DNA of 64,000 nucleotides from Veillonella sp. (lineage in GTDB: Bacteria; Bacillota; Negativicutes; Veillonellales; Veillonellaceae): contig NZ_JBGKFB010000001.1 of assembly GCF_041333735.1 (NCBI RefSeq), positions 1,746,501 through 1,810,500 of the forward strand. The letters are read 5' to 3'. Position 1 is the stretch's first letter, and each line of letters starts with the position of its first letter. The notes beneath the pieces were generated by a model. It was not told the origin of the DNA. It made no database searches and saw only the letters and a list, made by a program, of their open reading frames with translations. The position numbers and the translations under genes were made by a program. Shown here in pieces: positions 8,271 to 17,139 of the stretch.

Positions 8271-8786
8271 TTAGATATCAGCTTTAATTGCTTCTAATGC
8301 AGCATCGAAGTTAACTGCTTGAGTTACTTCAGGTACATATTCAACATAAGTAACTTTGTCTTCTTTGTTGATTACTATTACGCCACGAGTCAAAAGACGA
8401 AGTTCTTCGATCAAGAAACCATAGTTTTCACCGAAGGAAGCATCTTTGTGGTCGGATAAAGTAATAACTTTATCAACGCCAGCAGCGCCACACCAACGTT
8501 TTTGAGCGAACGGCAAGTCCATAGAAATTGTCAATACTACAACATCATCAGAAAGTGCAGTAGCATCTTGGTTGAACCAACGAGTTTGAGCGTCACAAAC
8601 GCCTGTATCAAGGGAAGGAACAACGGAGATAACTTTTACTTTACCTTCGAAATCTTTTAATGTTTTAGGTTGTAAGTCGTTGCTTAAAACTGTGAAGTCA
8701 GGAGCTTGTTGACCTACTTTAACTTCTGGACCAACCAATGTGATAGGGCCACCTGCAAATGTTACTACGCCAGTACGTTTTTCCAT
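8271..8786 (-). CDS. tpx: Thiol peroxidase (atypical 2-Cys peroxiredoxin)
   Basis: Reduces hydrogen peroxide and organic hydroperoxides with electrons from thioredoxin. The 171 residues match Tpx throughout: N-terminal beta hairpin (VTFAGGPITLVG), peroxidatic Cys64 in PSLDTGVC with the upstream Pro/Ser of the active site, and resolving Cys99 in QKRWCGAAG on helix alpha-3. It is monocistronic, with its own promoter (8850-8878) and terminator, and a GGAGG site before the ATG. In an anaerobe it likely serves defence against host-derived or streptococcal peroxide (inference). Confidence 0.96.
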   Translation of the reverse strand: MEKRTGVVTFAGGPITLVGPEVKVGQQAPDFTVLSNDLQPKTLKDFEGKVKVISVVPSLDTGVCDAQTRWFNQDATALSDDVVVLTISMDLPFAQKRWCGAAGVDKVITLSDHKDASFGENYGFLIEELRLLTRGVIVINKEDKVTYVEYVPEVTQAVNFDAALEAIKADI

Positions 8787-8849
8787 GTTGTATTCCTCCT
8801 AAGAGTTTTAATTCTAATGTTTGTAAGGATACGTTTTGTATCTATGCAT

Positions 8850-8878
8850 AGTATAACACTTACATTACCATAAGTAAA
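8850..8878 (-). promoter_or_regulatory. Promoter for tpx
   Basis: On the minus strand TTTACT (8878-8873) and TATACT (8855-8850) are 17 bases apart, with TGT immediately before the -10 hexamer (extended -10). It lies 64 bases upstream of tpx. Confidence 0.65.
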
Positions 8879-8983
8879 CTAAAAAATTCGATATAGTGTT
8901 ATTATAGATTATAAAAATTATATTATTGGTAACTACTAATGAGAGAATATTGTAATAAACTACATTATATACGTATAGGTGTA

Positions 8984-9012
8984 TTAAGATATATGAAAAA
9001 AATGTGTATACT
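8984..9012 (+). promoter_or_regulatory. Probable promoter for the ABC exporter genes
   Basis: TTAAGA at 8984-8989 and TATACT at 9007-9012 are 17 bases apart, 61 bases upstream of the first exporter gene. The -35 is a weak match. Confidence 0.5.
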
Positions 9013-9072
9013 ATAAGGAGTATATTTAAATAATGATAATCCTGTAATATAGAAATTTAACTGAGAGGTCCT

Positions 9073-10794
9073 ATGAAACCTATAGAGCTATTTATGCAGT
9101 TTTTCCGCCGAGAAGGCTGGGTTTATGCCATCGGCTTAACTATGCTAATTGCTATTGATATAGCATTTTTATTTGTGCCACAATTCATTGGTAATGCCAT
9201 CGATACCCTAAGTCACAATAAAGAAGGCTTAGTCAATTATATTATTTACTTTATTCTATTATTTATTATCATAACGATTCTAAAAGTTATTTCACGACGT
9301 ACCTTACTTGGTTCCATCCGTCGTATGGAGTACCTTTTTCGTGAAATTTTGTGTAGAAAAGCATTACAAATAAAAACAACATACTATGAGGCAAATGGAC
9401 CTGGTAAAGTAATGGCGTTAATGACGAATGATGTTACATCTCTTCGTGTAGCGTTAGGTTTAGGTGTAATGATTGTGGTGGATATCATATTTTATTCCAT
9501 TGTAGGATCAATTATTCTCATACAAAAGATAGATGGTTTATTAGCTTTCAAAATTATGACACCTGTATTTTTCATCATTGTAGCTATCTTTGTGTTAGGT
9601 CGGAAATTGCGTGCTAAACAGCGTAGTGCGCAGGCAACGTATAGTGACATGACAGAATTTGGCCAAGAATTATTTCAAGGTATAGATGTAATTAGAGCTT
9701 TTAATAGGGAACGTATTATTTCTAATTCTTTTGAAAAAATAAATAAATTGAACTATAAGAAAAATATGGATGTAGCATTATTAGATTCTGTACTAACCCC
9801 TTTAACAAGAATTGCGCCCTTTATTTGTATTAGTATTAGTATTTTTATATGTGGACATCTAGCTGTCGAAGGCAATATGACTATAGGTGAATTTGTAACT
9901 ATCAATTCCTTTATTATGTTAATAGTAGGACCTTTAATTGGATTTGGTGGGCTTATTTCTATTGTACAAAAAGGTTTGGCATCCTTAGATCGTATTACGG
10001 ACTTCTTACGTCTACCAATCGAGTCAATTGATGACACTACGGAGGTATTACCACTTGAAGATATCAATATACGTTATTTAGATTTTAACTATGAAAACTC
10101 TAAAGGTCATGCATTATCACAAGTATCTACAACCATTCGGAAAGGATCTTTTATTGGTATTGTAGGTAAACCTGGTTCTGGTAAAAGTACACTCTTTAAA
10201 CTACTTATTGGTCTACAAGAATGTCCGCCGAAGTCTATATATATTGGAAATCAAGATATATCAGATATACCATTATCTAAGCTTAGAAATTCAATTGCTT
10301 ATGTGCCAACTCAATCTTATTTATTGAGCACTACCATCGAAGATAATATTAAATTTGGTAAAGACTTACCTATGCATGAATCGGTTGAGGTAGCCGCAAA
10401 AAAAGCAGACTTATATAGAGATTTAGGAGACCTTTTACATAATGATTTACATAATCTTGCAGAAGAAGGTCATGACTTATCGGGGGGCCAAAAACAACGC
10501 ATTAATATGGCTCGAGGTTTTTACAAGAATGCACCATATTTATTATTAGATGATTGTTTCTCTGCGTTAGATGCAGTAACCGTCAATACTATTTTAGATA
10601 CATTACATACGGTTCATACACAAACTATATTATGTATTTCTCAACGCTTAGAGGTCATTGAAAAGGCGGATAAAATTATTGTCTTTGATGAAGGCCATAT
10701 AGTTGAAGAGGGTACACATGAAGAATTGTTAACTAGAAATGGTTTATATAAAACCCTTTATGAAGCGCAGAAAGGAGAAAGTCATAATGAATAA
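9073..10794 (+). CDS. ABC exporter half-transporter, first subunit
   Basis: Membrane-spanning ATPase of 573 residues: six predicted transmembrane helices in residues 1-300 followed by a nucleotide-binding domain with Walker A GKPGSGKST, signature LSGGQKQR, and Walker B LLLDDCFSALD. The residue after the Walker B aspartate is Asp where catalysis needs Glu, so this half has one ineffective ATP site, as known for heterodimeric exporters such as MdlAB/YheIH. It overlaps the next gene by eight bases. The substrate cannot be told; multidrug or lipid/peptide export are both possible. Confidence 0.88.
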   Translation: MKPIELFMQFFRREGWVYAIGLTMLIAIDIAFLFVPQFIGNAIDTLSHNKEGLVNYIIYFILLFIIITILKVISRRTLLGSIRRMEYLFREILCRKALQIKTTYYEANGPGKVMALMTNDVTSLRVALGLGVMIVVDIIFYSIVGSIILIQKIDGLLAFKIMTPVFFIIVAIFVLGRKLRAKQRSAQATYSDMTEFGQELFQGIDVIRAFNRERIISNSFEKINKLNYKKNMDVALLDSVLTPLTRIAPFICISISIFICGHLAVEGNMTIGEFVTINSFIMLIVGPLIGFGGLISIVQKGLASLDRITDFLRLPIESIDDTTEVLPLEDINIRYLDFNYENSKGHALSQVSTTIRKGSFIGIVGKPGSGKSTLFKLLIGLQECPPKSIYIGNQDISDIPLSKLRNSIAYVPTQSYLLSTTIEDNIKFGKDLPMHESVEVAAKKADLYRDLGDLLHNDLHNLAEEGHDLSGGQKQRINMARGFYKNAPYLLLDDCFSALDAVTVNTILDTLHTVHTQTILCISQRLEVIEKADKIIVFDEGHIVEEGTHEELLTRNGLYKTLYEAQKGESHNE

Positions 10795-12532
10795 GCATAA
10801 CGTTAGAAATGACTGGGCTCTATTCTCCTATATAACTGCATATATTAAACCCTATTTAGGTATCTTATTAATAGCTACAATCGCACTCGCTGGAAATCTT
10901 ATATTATTATTATTTAGACCGTATCTTACAAAACAAGTAATAGATCTAGGATTTGCCACTAATGATATTCATGTCATTGAATATTATGCTGTTTTATATG
11001 GCTTAACAATCATTGGTAGTGTATGTTTTATTTTCGTAGAAAATTACTTTTTAAAAAGCTTTGGTCAAAAAATAATCTATAATATTCGCCATATTGTGTT
11101 CCAAAAAATTCTACATAAACCACATGATGAATTTTATAAATTGCCTATTGGCAATTGGGTAACCCGTATTACTAATGATGTGGAATCACTGCGCACCTTA
11201 TATACCGATGTATTGTTAAACTTAGCTAGTAGCGGATTAATGATTATTGGTATATTAGCCTTCATGTATGCCATTAATGTACCGTTAGCTGTTATTATGA
11301 CGATTTTAGTACCTATTATGGGCGGGATTATTTGGGTATATCAAAAGTTTTCTAGAAAGGCTTTTCGTCAAGTAAGACGGTCTGTAGCGGCCTCCAATGC
11401 GAGCATTAAGGAATTGCTGAACTATATTGTTATAGTTAAATCCTACGGTGGAGAAAAAGCCATAGAAGGTAGATATGAAACTGTTAACAAAGGTTTTTTA
11501 GAAGCTGGTCTTTTTGAAGTTACAACATTTTCTATTTTCAGACCTCTCGTTGATGGCTTGTTTTTCGTAGCTTTAATCGTCATATTTACTACTACTAATT
11601 TAGTAGATTCTGTAGCCGATGCAGGTACTGTATTTGCTTTCATTCAATATATGGATCGTTTCTTTCAGCCATTAAAGGAAATTGCAGACAAATATAATTC
11701 ATTGCAAAGTTCATTAGCTGGAGCTGAACGATTAGTACCATTATTAGAAGAGAAAGACCGAAATATGGTCGATGAAGTTCCGAAAGAACTGATTCCTGTT
11801 GAATCAATTGAATTTGATCATGTTTGGTTCTCTTATGAAAATAATGATACCTATGCATTACAAGATTTCACCTTACATATTAAGTCTGGTGATTTTACAG
11901 GCATTGTTGGTCCCTCTGGTAGTGGTAAATCCACATTGTTATCTTTATTAATGGGTATCTATAAACCTACAAAGGGTACCATCTATATAAATGGTATTGA
12001 TATTGCTAAATACGATAGCTCTGTACTCCGTCACTTAATGGGGTATGTATTCCAACAAGCGTATTTATTTAAAGGGTCTATTAAAGATAATCTTACACTG
12101 TTTGATACTTCTATCAGTCATGATGAAATGGTAAAAGCAGCAAAACAAGTTAATTTAGATACTATGATTGAACAATTACCAGAAGGCTATAATACACCTG
12201 TAGGGTACTTAGGTTCACTATTATCAGACGGTCAAAAGCAACTACTAGCCTTTGGACGTACGCTCATAAGAAATACACCTATTCTATTATTAGATGAAGC
12301 AACGGCTAACGTAGATAGTCATACTGAAAAACAAATACAAGCGAGTATTGAAAATATCCGTGGTAGTAAAACAATCGTAAGCATTGCTCATCGATTATCC
12401 ACAGTACAAGAAGCAAATGAAATTGTTTATATTGAATATGGTAAAATAATAGAAAAAGGTTCTTTCAAAGAATTAATTGAGTTAAAAGGGGCTTTTTATA
12501 ATCTATGGATTCGTCAAAAAAGCGGGAGTTAG
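10787..12532 (+). CDS. ABC exporter half-transporter, second subunit
   Basis: Partner of the preceding gene, 581 residues from the chosen start: six transmembrane helices, then an ATPase domain with Walker A GPSGSGKST, a deviant signature LSDGQKQL (Asp for the second-to-third Gly position), and a normal catalytic Walker B LLLDEATANVD. The deviant signature here plus the Asp in the partner's Walker B together form a single degenerate site, leaving one competent site, the pattern of asymmetric exporters. The start at 10787 has AAAGGAG upstream; an in-frame start at 10739 lies deep in the first gene. Confidence 0.88.
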   Translation: MNKHNVRNDWALFSYITAYIKPYLGILLIATIALAGNLILLLFRPYLTKQVIDLGFATNDIHVIEYYAVLYGLTIIGSVCFIFVENYFLKSFGQKIIYNIRHIVFQKILHKPHDEFYKLPIGNWVTRITNDVESLRTLYTDVLLNLASSGLMIIGILAFMYAINVPLAVIMTILVPIMGGIIWVYQKFSRKAFRQVRRSVAASNASIKELLNYIVIVKSYGGEKAIEGRYETVNKGFLEAGLFEVTTFSIFRPLVDGLFFVALIVIFTTTNLVDSVADAGTVFAFIQYMDRFFQPLKEIADKYNSLQSSLAGAERLVPLLEEKDRNMVDEVPKELIPVESIEFDHVWFSYENNDTYALQDFTLHIKSGDFTGIVGPSGSGKSTLLSLLMGIYKPTKGTIYINGIDIAKYDSSVLRHLMGYVFQQAYLFKGSIKDNLTLFDTSISHDEMVKAAKQVNLDTMIEQLPEGYNTPVGYLGSLLSDGQKQLLAFGRTLIRNTPILLLDEATANVDSHTEKQIQASIENIRGSKTIVSIAHRLSTVQEANEIVYIEYGKIIEKGSFKELIELKGAFYNLWIRQKSGS

Positions 12533-12533
12533 C

Positions 12534-13328
12534 ATGGAATTTATCCAATCTAAAGATAATAAGACTATTAAACGTATAGTTTCTCTAGGACAACGTAAAA
12601 ATCGTAATAAACATGGTGAGTATATTGTTGAAGGTATCCGTTCTATCCGTGATATATCATCTAATGGTGTAATAAAAACAATTGTTATACGAGAGTCTAA
12701 ATGTAAAGATAATAATATCGAAGCGTTATTAGCTTTAGATTCTATGCAATCAATTCCTACTTATATTGCGCAAGATCCAATATTTGATAAAATCGATAAT
12801 ACCGTAAATGGACAAGGTATTATTGCCATTGTAGCTAAACCCAAACATAGTATAGAATCTATCTCTATTGAAGATGGTGTCTATATTACACTAGATGGCG
12901 TACAAGATCCTGGTAATCTAGGTACGATTATACGTACCGCTGTAGCAGCAGGTGTGAAGGGCATATTTTTAATGAAAGGTACTGTAGATCCTTTTAATGA
13001 TAAGACGGTACGTAGCACAATGAGTGCGTTACATAAAATACCAGTCTATGAAGATGTGACATTATCTATGCTCAATGATCTGATTGCGGAATCTAATATG
13101 TCTACCTATGTAACTGCCTTAGAAAACTCAAAACCATATCATATGATTACATACGATAAACGATGTATGTTGATTTTAGGTAATGAAGGGAATGGGGTAA
13201 CACCTGAGGTTATGAATCTATGTAAGCATCGAATCATGATCCCCATGTATGGTGACATTGAATCGTTAAATGTGAGTGTAGCAGCAGCTCTATGTATGTA
13301 TAAAGCTCAAGAGCAATTGATGTCATAA
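12534..13328 (+). CDS. TrmH/SpoU-family RNA 2'-O-methyltransferase
   Basis: SPOUT methyltransferase of 264 residues, probably acting on 23S rRNA (RlmB-like) or tRNA. The N-terminal substrate-binding domain begins with SKDNKTIKRIVSLGQRKNR, typical of the Firmicutes YsgA-like group, and the C-terminal knot has the three SpoU motifs: LDGVQDPGNLGTIIRTA, LGNEGNGVTPEV and IPMYGDIESLNVSVAAAL. The exact target nucleotide cannot be told. It starts two bases after the second exporter gene behind GGGAG, so it is cotranscribed. Confidence 0.9.
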   Translation: MEFIQSKDNKTIKRIVSLGQRKNRNKHGEYIVEGIRSIRDISSNGVIKTIVIRESKCKDNNIEALLALDSMQSIPTYIAQDPIFDKIDNTVNGQGIIAIVAKPKHSIESISIEDGVYITLDGVQDPGNLGTIIRTAVAAGVKGIFLMKGTVDPFNDKTVRSTMSALHKIPVYEDVTLSMLNDLIAESNMSTYVTALENSKPYHMITYDKRCMLILGNEGNGVTPEVMNLCKHRIMIPMYGDIESLNVSVAAALCMYKAQEQLMS

Positions 13329-13331
13329 TTA

Positions 13332-13359
13332 AAATACTTGAGAATCAGATCAAGTATTT
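13332..13359 (+). terminator. Hairpin after the SpoU-family gene
   Basis: AAATACTTGA pairs perfectly with TCAAGTATTT around an eight-base loop, directly after the stop codon. There is no clear T-run after it, so it may be an RNA-stability hairpin instead of the main terminator, which lies just downstream. Confidence 0.45.
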
Positions 13360-13384
13360 ATGATAAAAATTTATAAGTATATCG

Positions 13385-13419
13385 AAAGTCCTCTACTAGT
13401 ATACAAGTAGGGGGCTTTT
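13385..13419 (+). terminator. Intrinsic terminator
   Basis: AAGTCCTCTACT pairs with AGTAGGGGGCTT (two G-U pairs) and is followed by TTTTG. It ends the ABC exporter/methyltransferase unit. Confidence 0.8.
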
Positions 13420-13422
13420 GTA

Positions 13423-13452
13423 TTGATTTTATAGTTCTGTATTTGGTACAAT
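13423..13452 (+). promoter_or_regulatory. Promoter for the YdjC-family gene
   Basis: TTGATT at 13423-13428 and TACAAT at 13447-13452 are 18 bases apart with TGG before the -10 (extended -10). Transcription would start near 13459, only about ten bases before the hairpin at 13469. Confidence 0.6.
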
Positions 13453-13468
13453 AACATATATCCTTTGT

Positions 13469-13494
13469 GGGAGAACAAAGTTCTCCCCTTTTTT
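13469..13494 (+). terminator. Promoter-proximal terminator-like hairpin before the YdjC-family gene
   Basis: GGGAGAAC (13469-13476) pairs perfectly with GTTCTCCC (13480-13487) around AAA, followed by TTTTTT. It sits between the promoter and the ribosome binding site of the next gene, so it must act as an attenuator or be bypassed. The leader upstream is too short to hold a riboswitch aptamer. Confidence 0.65.
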
Positions 13495-13513
13495 AATGAA
13501 AAGGAAGAAAACT

Positions 13514-14368
13514 ATGTCCAAATTAATAGTAAATGCCGACGATTTTGGTCTTCATAGTGCAGTTAATGCTGCAGTCATTGATGGCCACCGTACAGGTATC
13601 ATTACGAGCACCTCTCTATTAGCGGGAGGCGAAGCTTTTACAGAAGCCGTAAGTATGGCAAAAAATAACCCTAAGTTGGGCATTGGTGTTCATATCGCCT
13701 TAGTAGGTGGGCTAAAATCGGTATGTAATCCATCTGAAGTACCATCTCTGCTTACATCCGAAGGCGTCTTTCCAGAAACATATATCGATTTTATGAAACG
13801 AATTTATACTGGAAAGATTAACTATAGTGAGTTGCGCAAAGAAATTCACGCTCAAATGGAACGAATCATGGAGTCCGGTTTACACGTAACGCATATTGAT
13901 GGTCATCAACATATGCATGTATTACCAACGGTACTACCAATCGTTATTGAGCAAGCGAAACACTATGGTATTAATGCAATACGCATTCCAGATGAATCTT
14001 CTTTATTTGTCAATTATATGTACTCGCCAGTGCGATTACTAGGCAAGGTCGGTTTATCTACTGTAGCGGCAAAGGCAAGGCCTACAGTGCGGGATAATGG
14101 TATGTATTCCACACAATATTTTTGGGGTATGGTAAACGGGGGACACATTAACCAGAAAACGTTAATGGGTATATTAAAATCCGTATCTAAAAAATCAGGT
14201 ACTCATGAATTGATGATTCATCCAGGTTTAAATAATACGATTTTGGGAAATCAATATAAATGGGGCTATCATTGGGAGGATGAATTACAAGCTGTTTGTT
14301 CTAACCATACGCGTTTATATATTAGACAACATAATATTGAGCTAATTAATTATGGAGACTTGATATGA
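13514..14368 (+). CDS. YdjC/ChbG-family carbohydrate deacetylase
   Basis: Predicted metal-dependent deacetylase of 284 residues acting on an N-acetylated sugar. The family marks are the N-terminal NADDFGLH motif (metal-binding Asp pair and His) and HIDGHQHMH in the middle. Relatives include ChbG (chitooligosaccharide deacetylase) and HpnK (hopanoid-associated). The start at 13514 has AAGGAAG upstream; an in-frame ATG at 13496 would put that site inside the gene. It overlaps the following membrane protein gene by four bases, so the two probably work together on a lipid-linked or envelope glycan (inference). Confidence 0.85.
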   Translation: MSKLIVNADDFGLHSAVNAAVIDGHRTGIITSTSLLAGGEAFTEAVSMAKNNPKLGIGVHIALVGGLKSVCNPSEVPSLLTSEGVFPETYIDFMKRIYTGKINYSELRKEIHAQMERIMESGLHVTHIDGHQHMHVLPTVLPIVIEQAKHYGINAIRIPDESSLFVNYMYSPVRLLGKVGLSTVAAKARPTVRDNGMYSTQYFWGMVNGGHINQKTLMGILKSVSKKSGTHELMIHPGLNNTILGNQYKWGYHWEDELQAVCSNHTRLYIRQHNIELINYGDLI

Positions 14369-15357
14369 GTAAAATGATGAAGAGAGGCATTTTTATGTTT
14401 CTCTTACTATTGGCTGTGTCAATTGGTATCATTTACTACACTATTGATTTAGATGCATTAAAAACAATTTCATCATTTAATAGTATTTCTTTATTATTAG
14501 CTTTGATAGCTTTAGCAGCAGGTATGTATTTTGATGGCCTACGGTTACAAAGACTTGTAAAAATCGGTGGGTACAAGCTATCCATAAAGGCGGTACTTCG
14601 CGTAATTTTTAGTAATTATTTTATGGCCATGTTGACACCAGGTGCCAGTGGAGGTGCTGTAGCGCAAGTTCTAGTATTGAAAAGTTATGGTGTACCAATA
14701 TCTAAAGGCACGCCAATCGTATTAATACGCACCGTATTTTCTATTATGTTCTTGGTCATCATGTTACCTTTAGTATTTTTACGTGATGCCATTGAAATTC
14801 CTTATATCTCACGAGATATGCTATTAATTTTCGCTGTATTAGCTGTTATTGCCACGCTTTTAGGTACATATATCTTGCAGACTAAATATATGCGTCAATT
14901 TGTATATAATTTAGCGCAACGTTTTAAAGCACATAAAACAAGAGATTGGCTCTCTAAATTAGAAACCTTGAATCAAGGTTTAGGATTGCTATATAAACAA
15001 CCGATTCAATCCTTTATTGTGTTTATTGAGTCTGGATTGAGTTTATTATGCTTATACTGTATTGCACCTGCATTGATGTATGCTTTCACACCAGATATTC
15101 CTATCATTGATATATTAGATCGAATGATTCTATTAAATTTAATTTTATATTTCGCACCAACACCAGGGGGAACAGGGATTGCAGAAGGACTATTTGTAGT
15201 ATTGTTTAGTACCTTTGTACCTAATGGAACTGTTGGTATTGTAGCTGTAGCATGGCGAGTTATGGCAGAATATTTGCCATTTTTTATCGGTATGTATGCA
15301 GTATTAACATTATATGGGCGTCAATTTGTGGCCCAAGAAACTTCAAAAGAACAATAA
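14365..15357 (+). CDS. UPF0104/lysylphosphatidylglycerol synthase-like transmembrane protein
   Basis: Integral membrane protein of 330 residues with about eight hydrophobic segments and the family motif TPGASGGAVAQVLVL near residues 91-106 and APTPGGTGIAEG near 265-276. This matches the flippase-like membrane domain shared with MprF, without the soluble lysyl-transfer domain, so it should not be called a lysyl-PG synthase. Such stand-alone proteins often sit next to glycosyltransferases or deacetylases and may flip or modify lipid-linked sugars. It is translationally coupled to the YdjC gene (ATGA overlap). Confidence 0.85.
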   Translation: MSKMMKRGIFMFLLLLAVSIGIIYYTIDLDALKTISSFNSISLLLALIALAAGMYFDGLRLQRLVKIGGYKLSIKAVLRVIFSNYFMAMLTPGASGGAVAQVLVLKSYGVPISKGTPIVLIRTVFSIMFLVIMLPLVFLRDAIEIPYISRDMLLIFAVLAVIATLLGTYILQTKYMRQFVYNLAQRFKAHKTRDWLSKLETLNQGLGLLYKQPIQSFIVFIESGLSLLCLYCIAPALMYAFTPDIPIIDILDRMILLNLILYFAPTPGGTGIAEGLFVVLFSTFVPNGTVGIVAVAWRVMAEYLPFFIGMYAVLTLYGRQFVAQETSKEQ

Positions 15358-15372
15358 GGGAGTGTGTGTTCT

Positions 15373-15822
15373 ATGACTAAACCAAAAAAAGATAAGTTTT
15401 ATCTGGTGCAAGAAGATATTTTACCAGAAGCGATAAAAAAGACGATCAAGGTAAAAGAGATTTTGAAGCTAGGTGAAGTTAAAACGATTAATGAAGCAGT
15501 TGAAAAAATGGATTTGAGTCGTTCTGCATATTACAAGTACAAAGATTATGTATTCCCATTTTTTGAAATTGCCCAAGGTAAAATCGTTAGTATTTATGTT
15601 TCCATGTCTAATGAATCTGGCATGCTATCTAGTGTATTAAAAGCCATTGCAGAACGGAATGGTAGTATTTTGACAATCAATCAAGATATTCCTTTACAGG
15701 GTATTGCAAACAGTAGCATTTCCTTTGAAACGAAAGATTTACAAGGATCATTAGAAGATTTATTATTAGATATTCGCTCTATGAAGGGCATTATTAAGGT
15801 AGAAATTTTAGGCCAAGCATAG
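15373..15822 (+). CDS. ACT domain-containing protein (UPF0735/PheB-like)
   Basis: Protein of 149 residues with an N-terminal helix-rich part (TIKVKEILKLGEVKTINEAVEKMDLSRSAYYKYKD split over about residues 25-58) that resembles a DNA-binding helix-turn-helix, and a C-terminal ACT domain (about 72-148), the fold that senses amino acids. It matches UPF0735. Its place immediately before hom and thrB suggests feedback sensing of threonine or another aspartate-family amino acid; this is inference. The ATG at 15373 is chosen over a GTG at 15364 because GGAG then sits ten bases upstream. Confidence 0.85.
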   Translation: MTKPKKDKFYLVQEDILPEAIKKTIKVKEILKLGEVKTINEAVEKMDLSRSAYYKYKDYVFPFFEIAQGKIVSIYVSMSNESGMLSSVLKAIAERNGSILTINQDIPLQGIANSSISFETKDLQGSLEDLLLDIRSMKGIIKVEILGQA

Positions 15823-15846
15823 GCTATTGAAGAGAGTAGGACAATT

Positions 15847-17136
15847 ATGACCACTATAAAAATTGCGTTATTAGGTTTTGGTACTGTTGCACAAGGTACA
15901 TTTAATTTGTTGCAAGATAATGCTGAGTTAATTAGAAATCGTACAGGTGTTAATGTAGAAATTTCTAAAATCTTTGTGCGTAATCCTGATAAATATAGCC
16001 ATATTACATTGCCTGAAACAGCTCAATATGTAACTGATATTGATGAAGTATTAAAAGATAATTCCATTCAAATGGTTGTGGAATTAATGGGTGGTACAAC
16101 CTTTGCTAAAGACTGTGTAGAAGGTGCTTTAAAGGCCAAGAAAAATGTAGTAACAGCGAATAAAGATTTATTAGCAGAATCTGGCCCATACCTATTAGAT
16201 TTAGCTAGCAAAAATGGAGTGGATTTGCGCTTTGAAGCATCTGTATTAGGTGGTATTCCTATCATCCGTACATTATATGAATCCTTAGCGGGCAATCGTA
16301 TTACTGAGATCATCGGTATTATGAATGGTACGACAAACTTCATTTTAACGAAAATGTCTGAAGAAGGTTTAAGTTATCAAGATGTACTAAAGGAAGCACA
16401 AGAGCTAGGTTATGCAGAGGCTGATCCTACAGCTGACGTTGAGGGTCTAGATGCAGCACGTAAATTGGCTATTCTTGCCTCTATTAGTTTCAATCGTCGC
16501 ATCTTCTTTGAAGATGTTTCTGTAGAAGGTATTACGAGCATAGATACAGAAGACATCAAATTCGGTAAAGAGTTTGGCTACAATATTAAATTATTAGGTA
16601 TTGCTAAGGAAACTAGCCAAGGTTTATCTTTAAACGTATACCCTGCATTTATTCCTACAACACATCCTTTAGCATCCGTTCGTGGCTCTTATAATGCTAT
16701 TTATGTTAAAGGTAATGGTATCGATGATGTAATGTTATATGGTCGCGGTGCTGGTAGCTTGCCTACAGGTAGCTCTGTTGTATCCGATATTATGGAAGTA
16801 GCAAAAAATGTTTCATACAATGAAACAGGTCGTTTGAAACCATTCTATTACGATCAAAAGAACATTTACTCTCCTGGCAAGATTCAATCTAGCTACTACT
16901 TGCGTTTAGAAGTAGATAATAAAACAGGTGTGTTAGCAAAAATTTCTGCAAAATTAGCAGAACAAAAGATTTCTGTTTTATCTATTGTTCAACGCAATAT
17001 GGATCCAGAAACTGCAGTTCTTGCAATTGTTACGTCCAAATGTCCTAGATCTTATATTTTAAATCTTATTGATTCCTTTAACAGCTTGCGTTCCGTTAAG
17101 TCTGTTAATAGTGTCATTCGTATTATGGAAGCTTAA
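15847..17136 (+). CDS. hom: Homoserine dehydrogenase
   Basis: Reduces aspartate semialdehyde to homoserine with NAD(P)H, the branch point to threonine and methionine. The 429-residue protein has an N-terminal Rossmann domain (LLGFGTVAQGTFNLL), the catalytic segment IMNGTTNFILTKM and EAQELGYAEADPTADVEGLDAARK with the conserved lysine at its end, and a C-terminal ACT domain (from about 350) for threonine feedback. Length and layout are standard for the Firmicutes type. It lies between the ACT-domain protein and thrB, separated from thrB by three bases. Confidence 0.96.
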   Translation: MTTIKIALLGFGTVAQGTFNLLQDNAELIRNRTGVNVEISKIFVRNPDKYSHITLPETAQYVTDIDEVLKDNSIQMVVELMGGTTFAKDCVEGALKAKKNVVTANKDLLAESGPYLLDLASKNGVDLRFEASVLGGIPIIRTLYESLAGNRITEIIGIMNGTTNFILTKMSEEGLSYQDVLKEAQELGYAEADPTADVEGLDAARKLAILASISFNRRIFFEDVSVEGITSIDTEDIKFGKEFGYNIKLLGIAKETSQGLSLNVYPAFIPTTHPLASVRGSYNAIYVKGNGIDDVMLYGRGAGSLPTGSSVVSDIMEVAKNVSYNETGRLKPFYYDQKNIYSPGKIQSSYYLRLEVDNKTGVLAKISAKLAEQKISVLSIVQRNMDPETAVLAIVTSKCPRSYILNLIDSFNSLRSVKSVNSVIRIMEA

Positions 17137-17139
17137 ACT

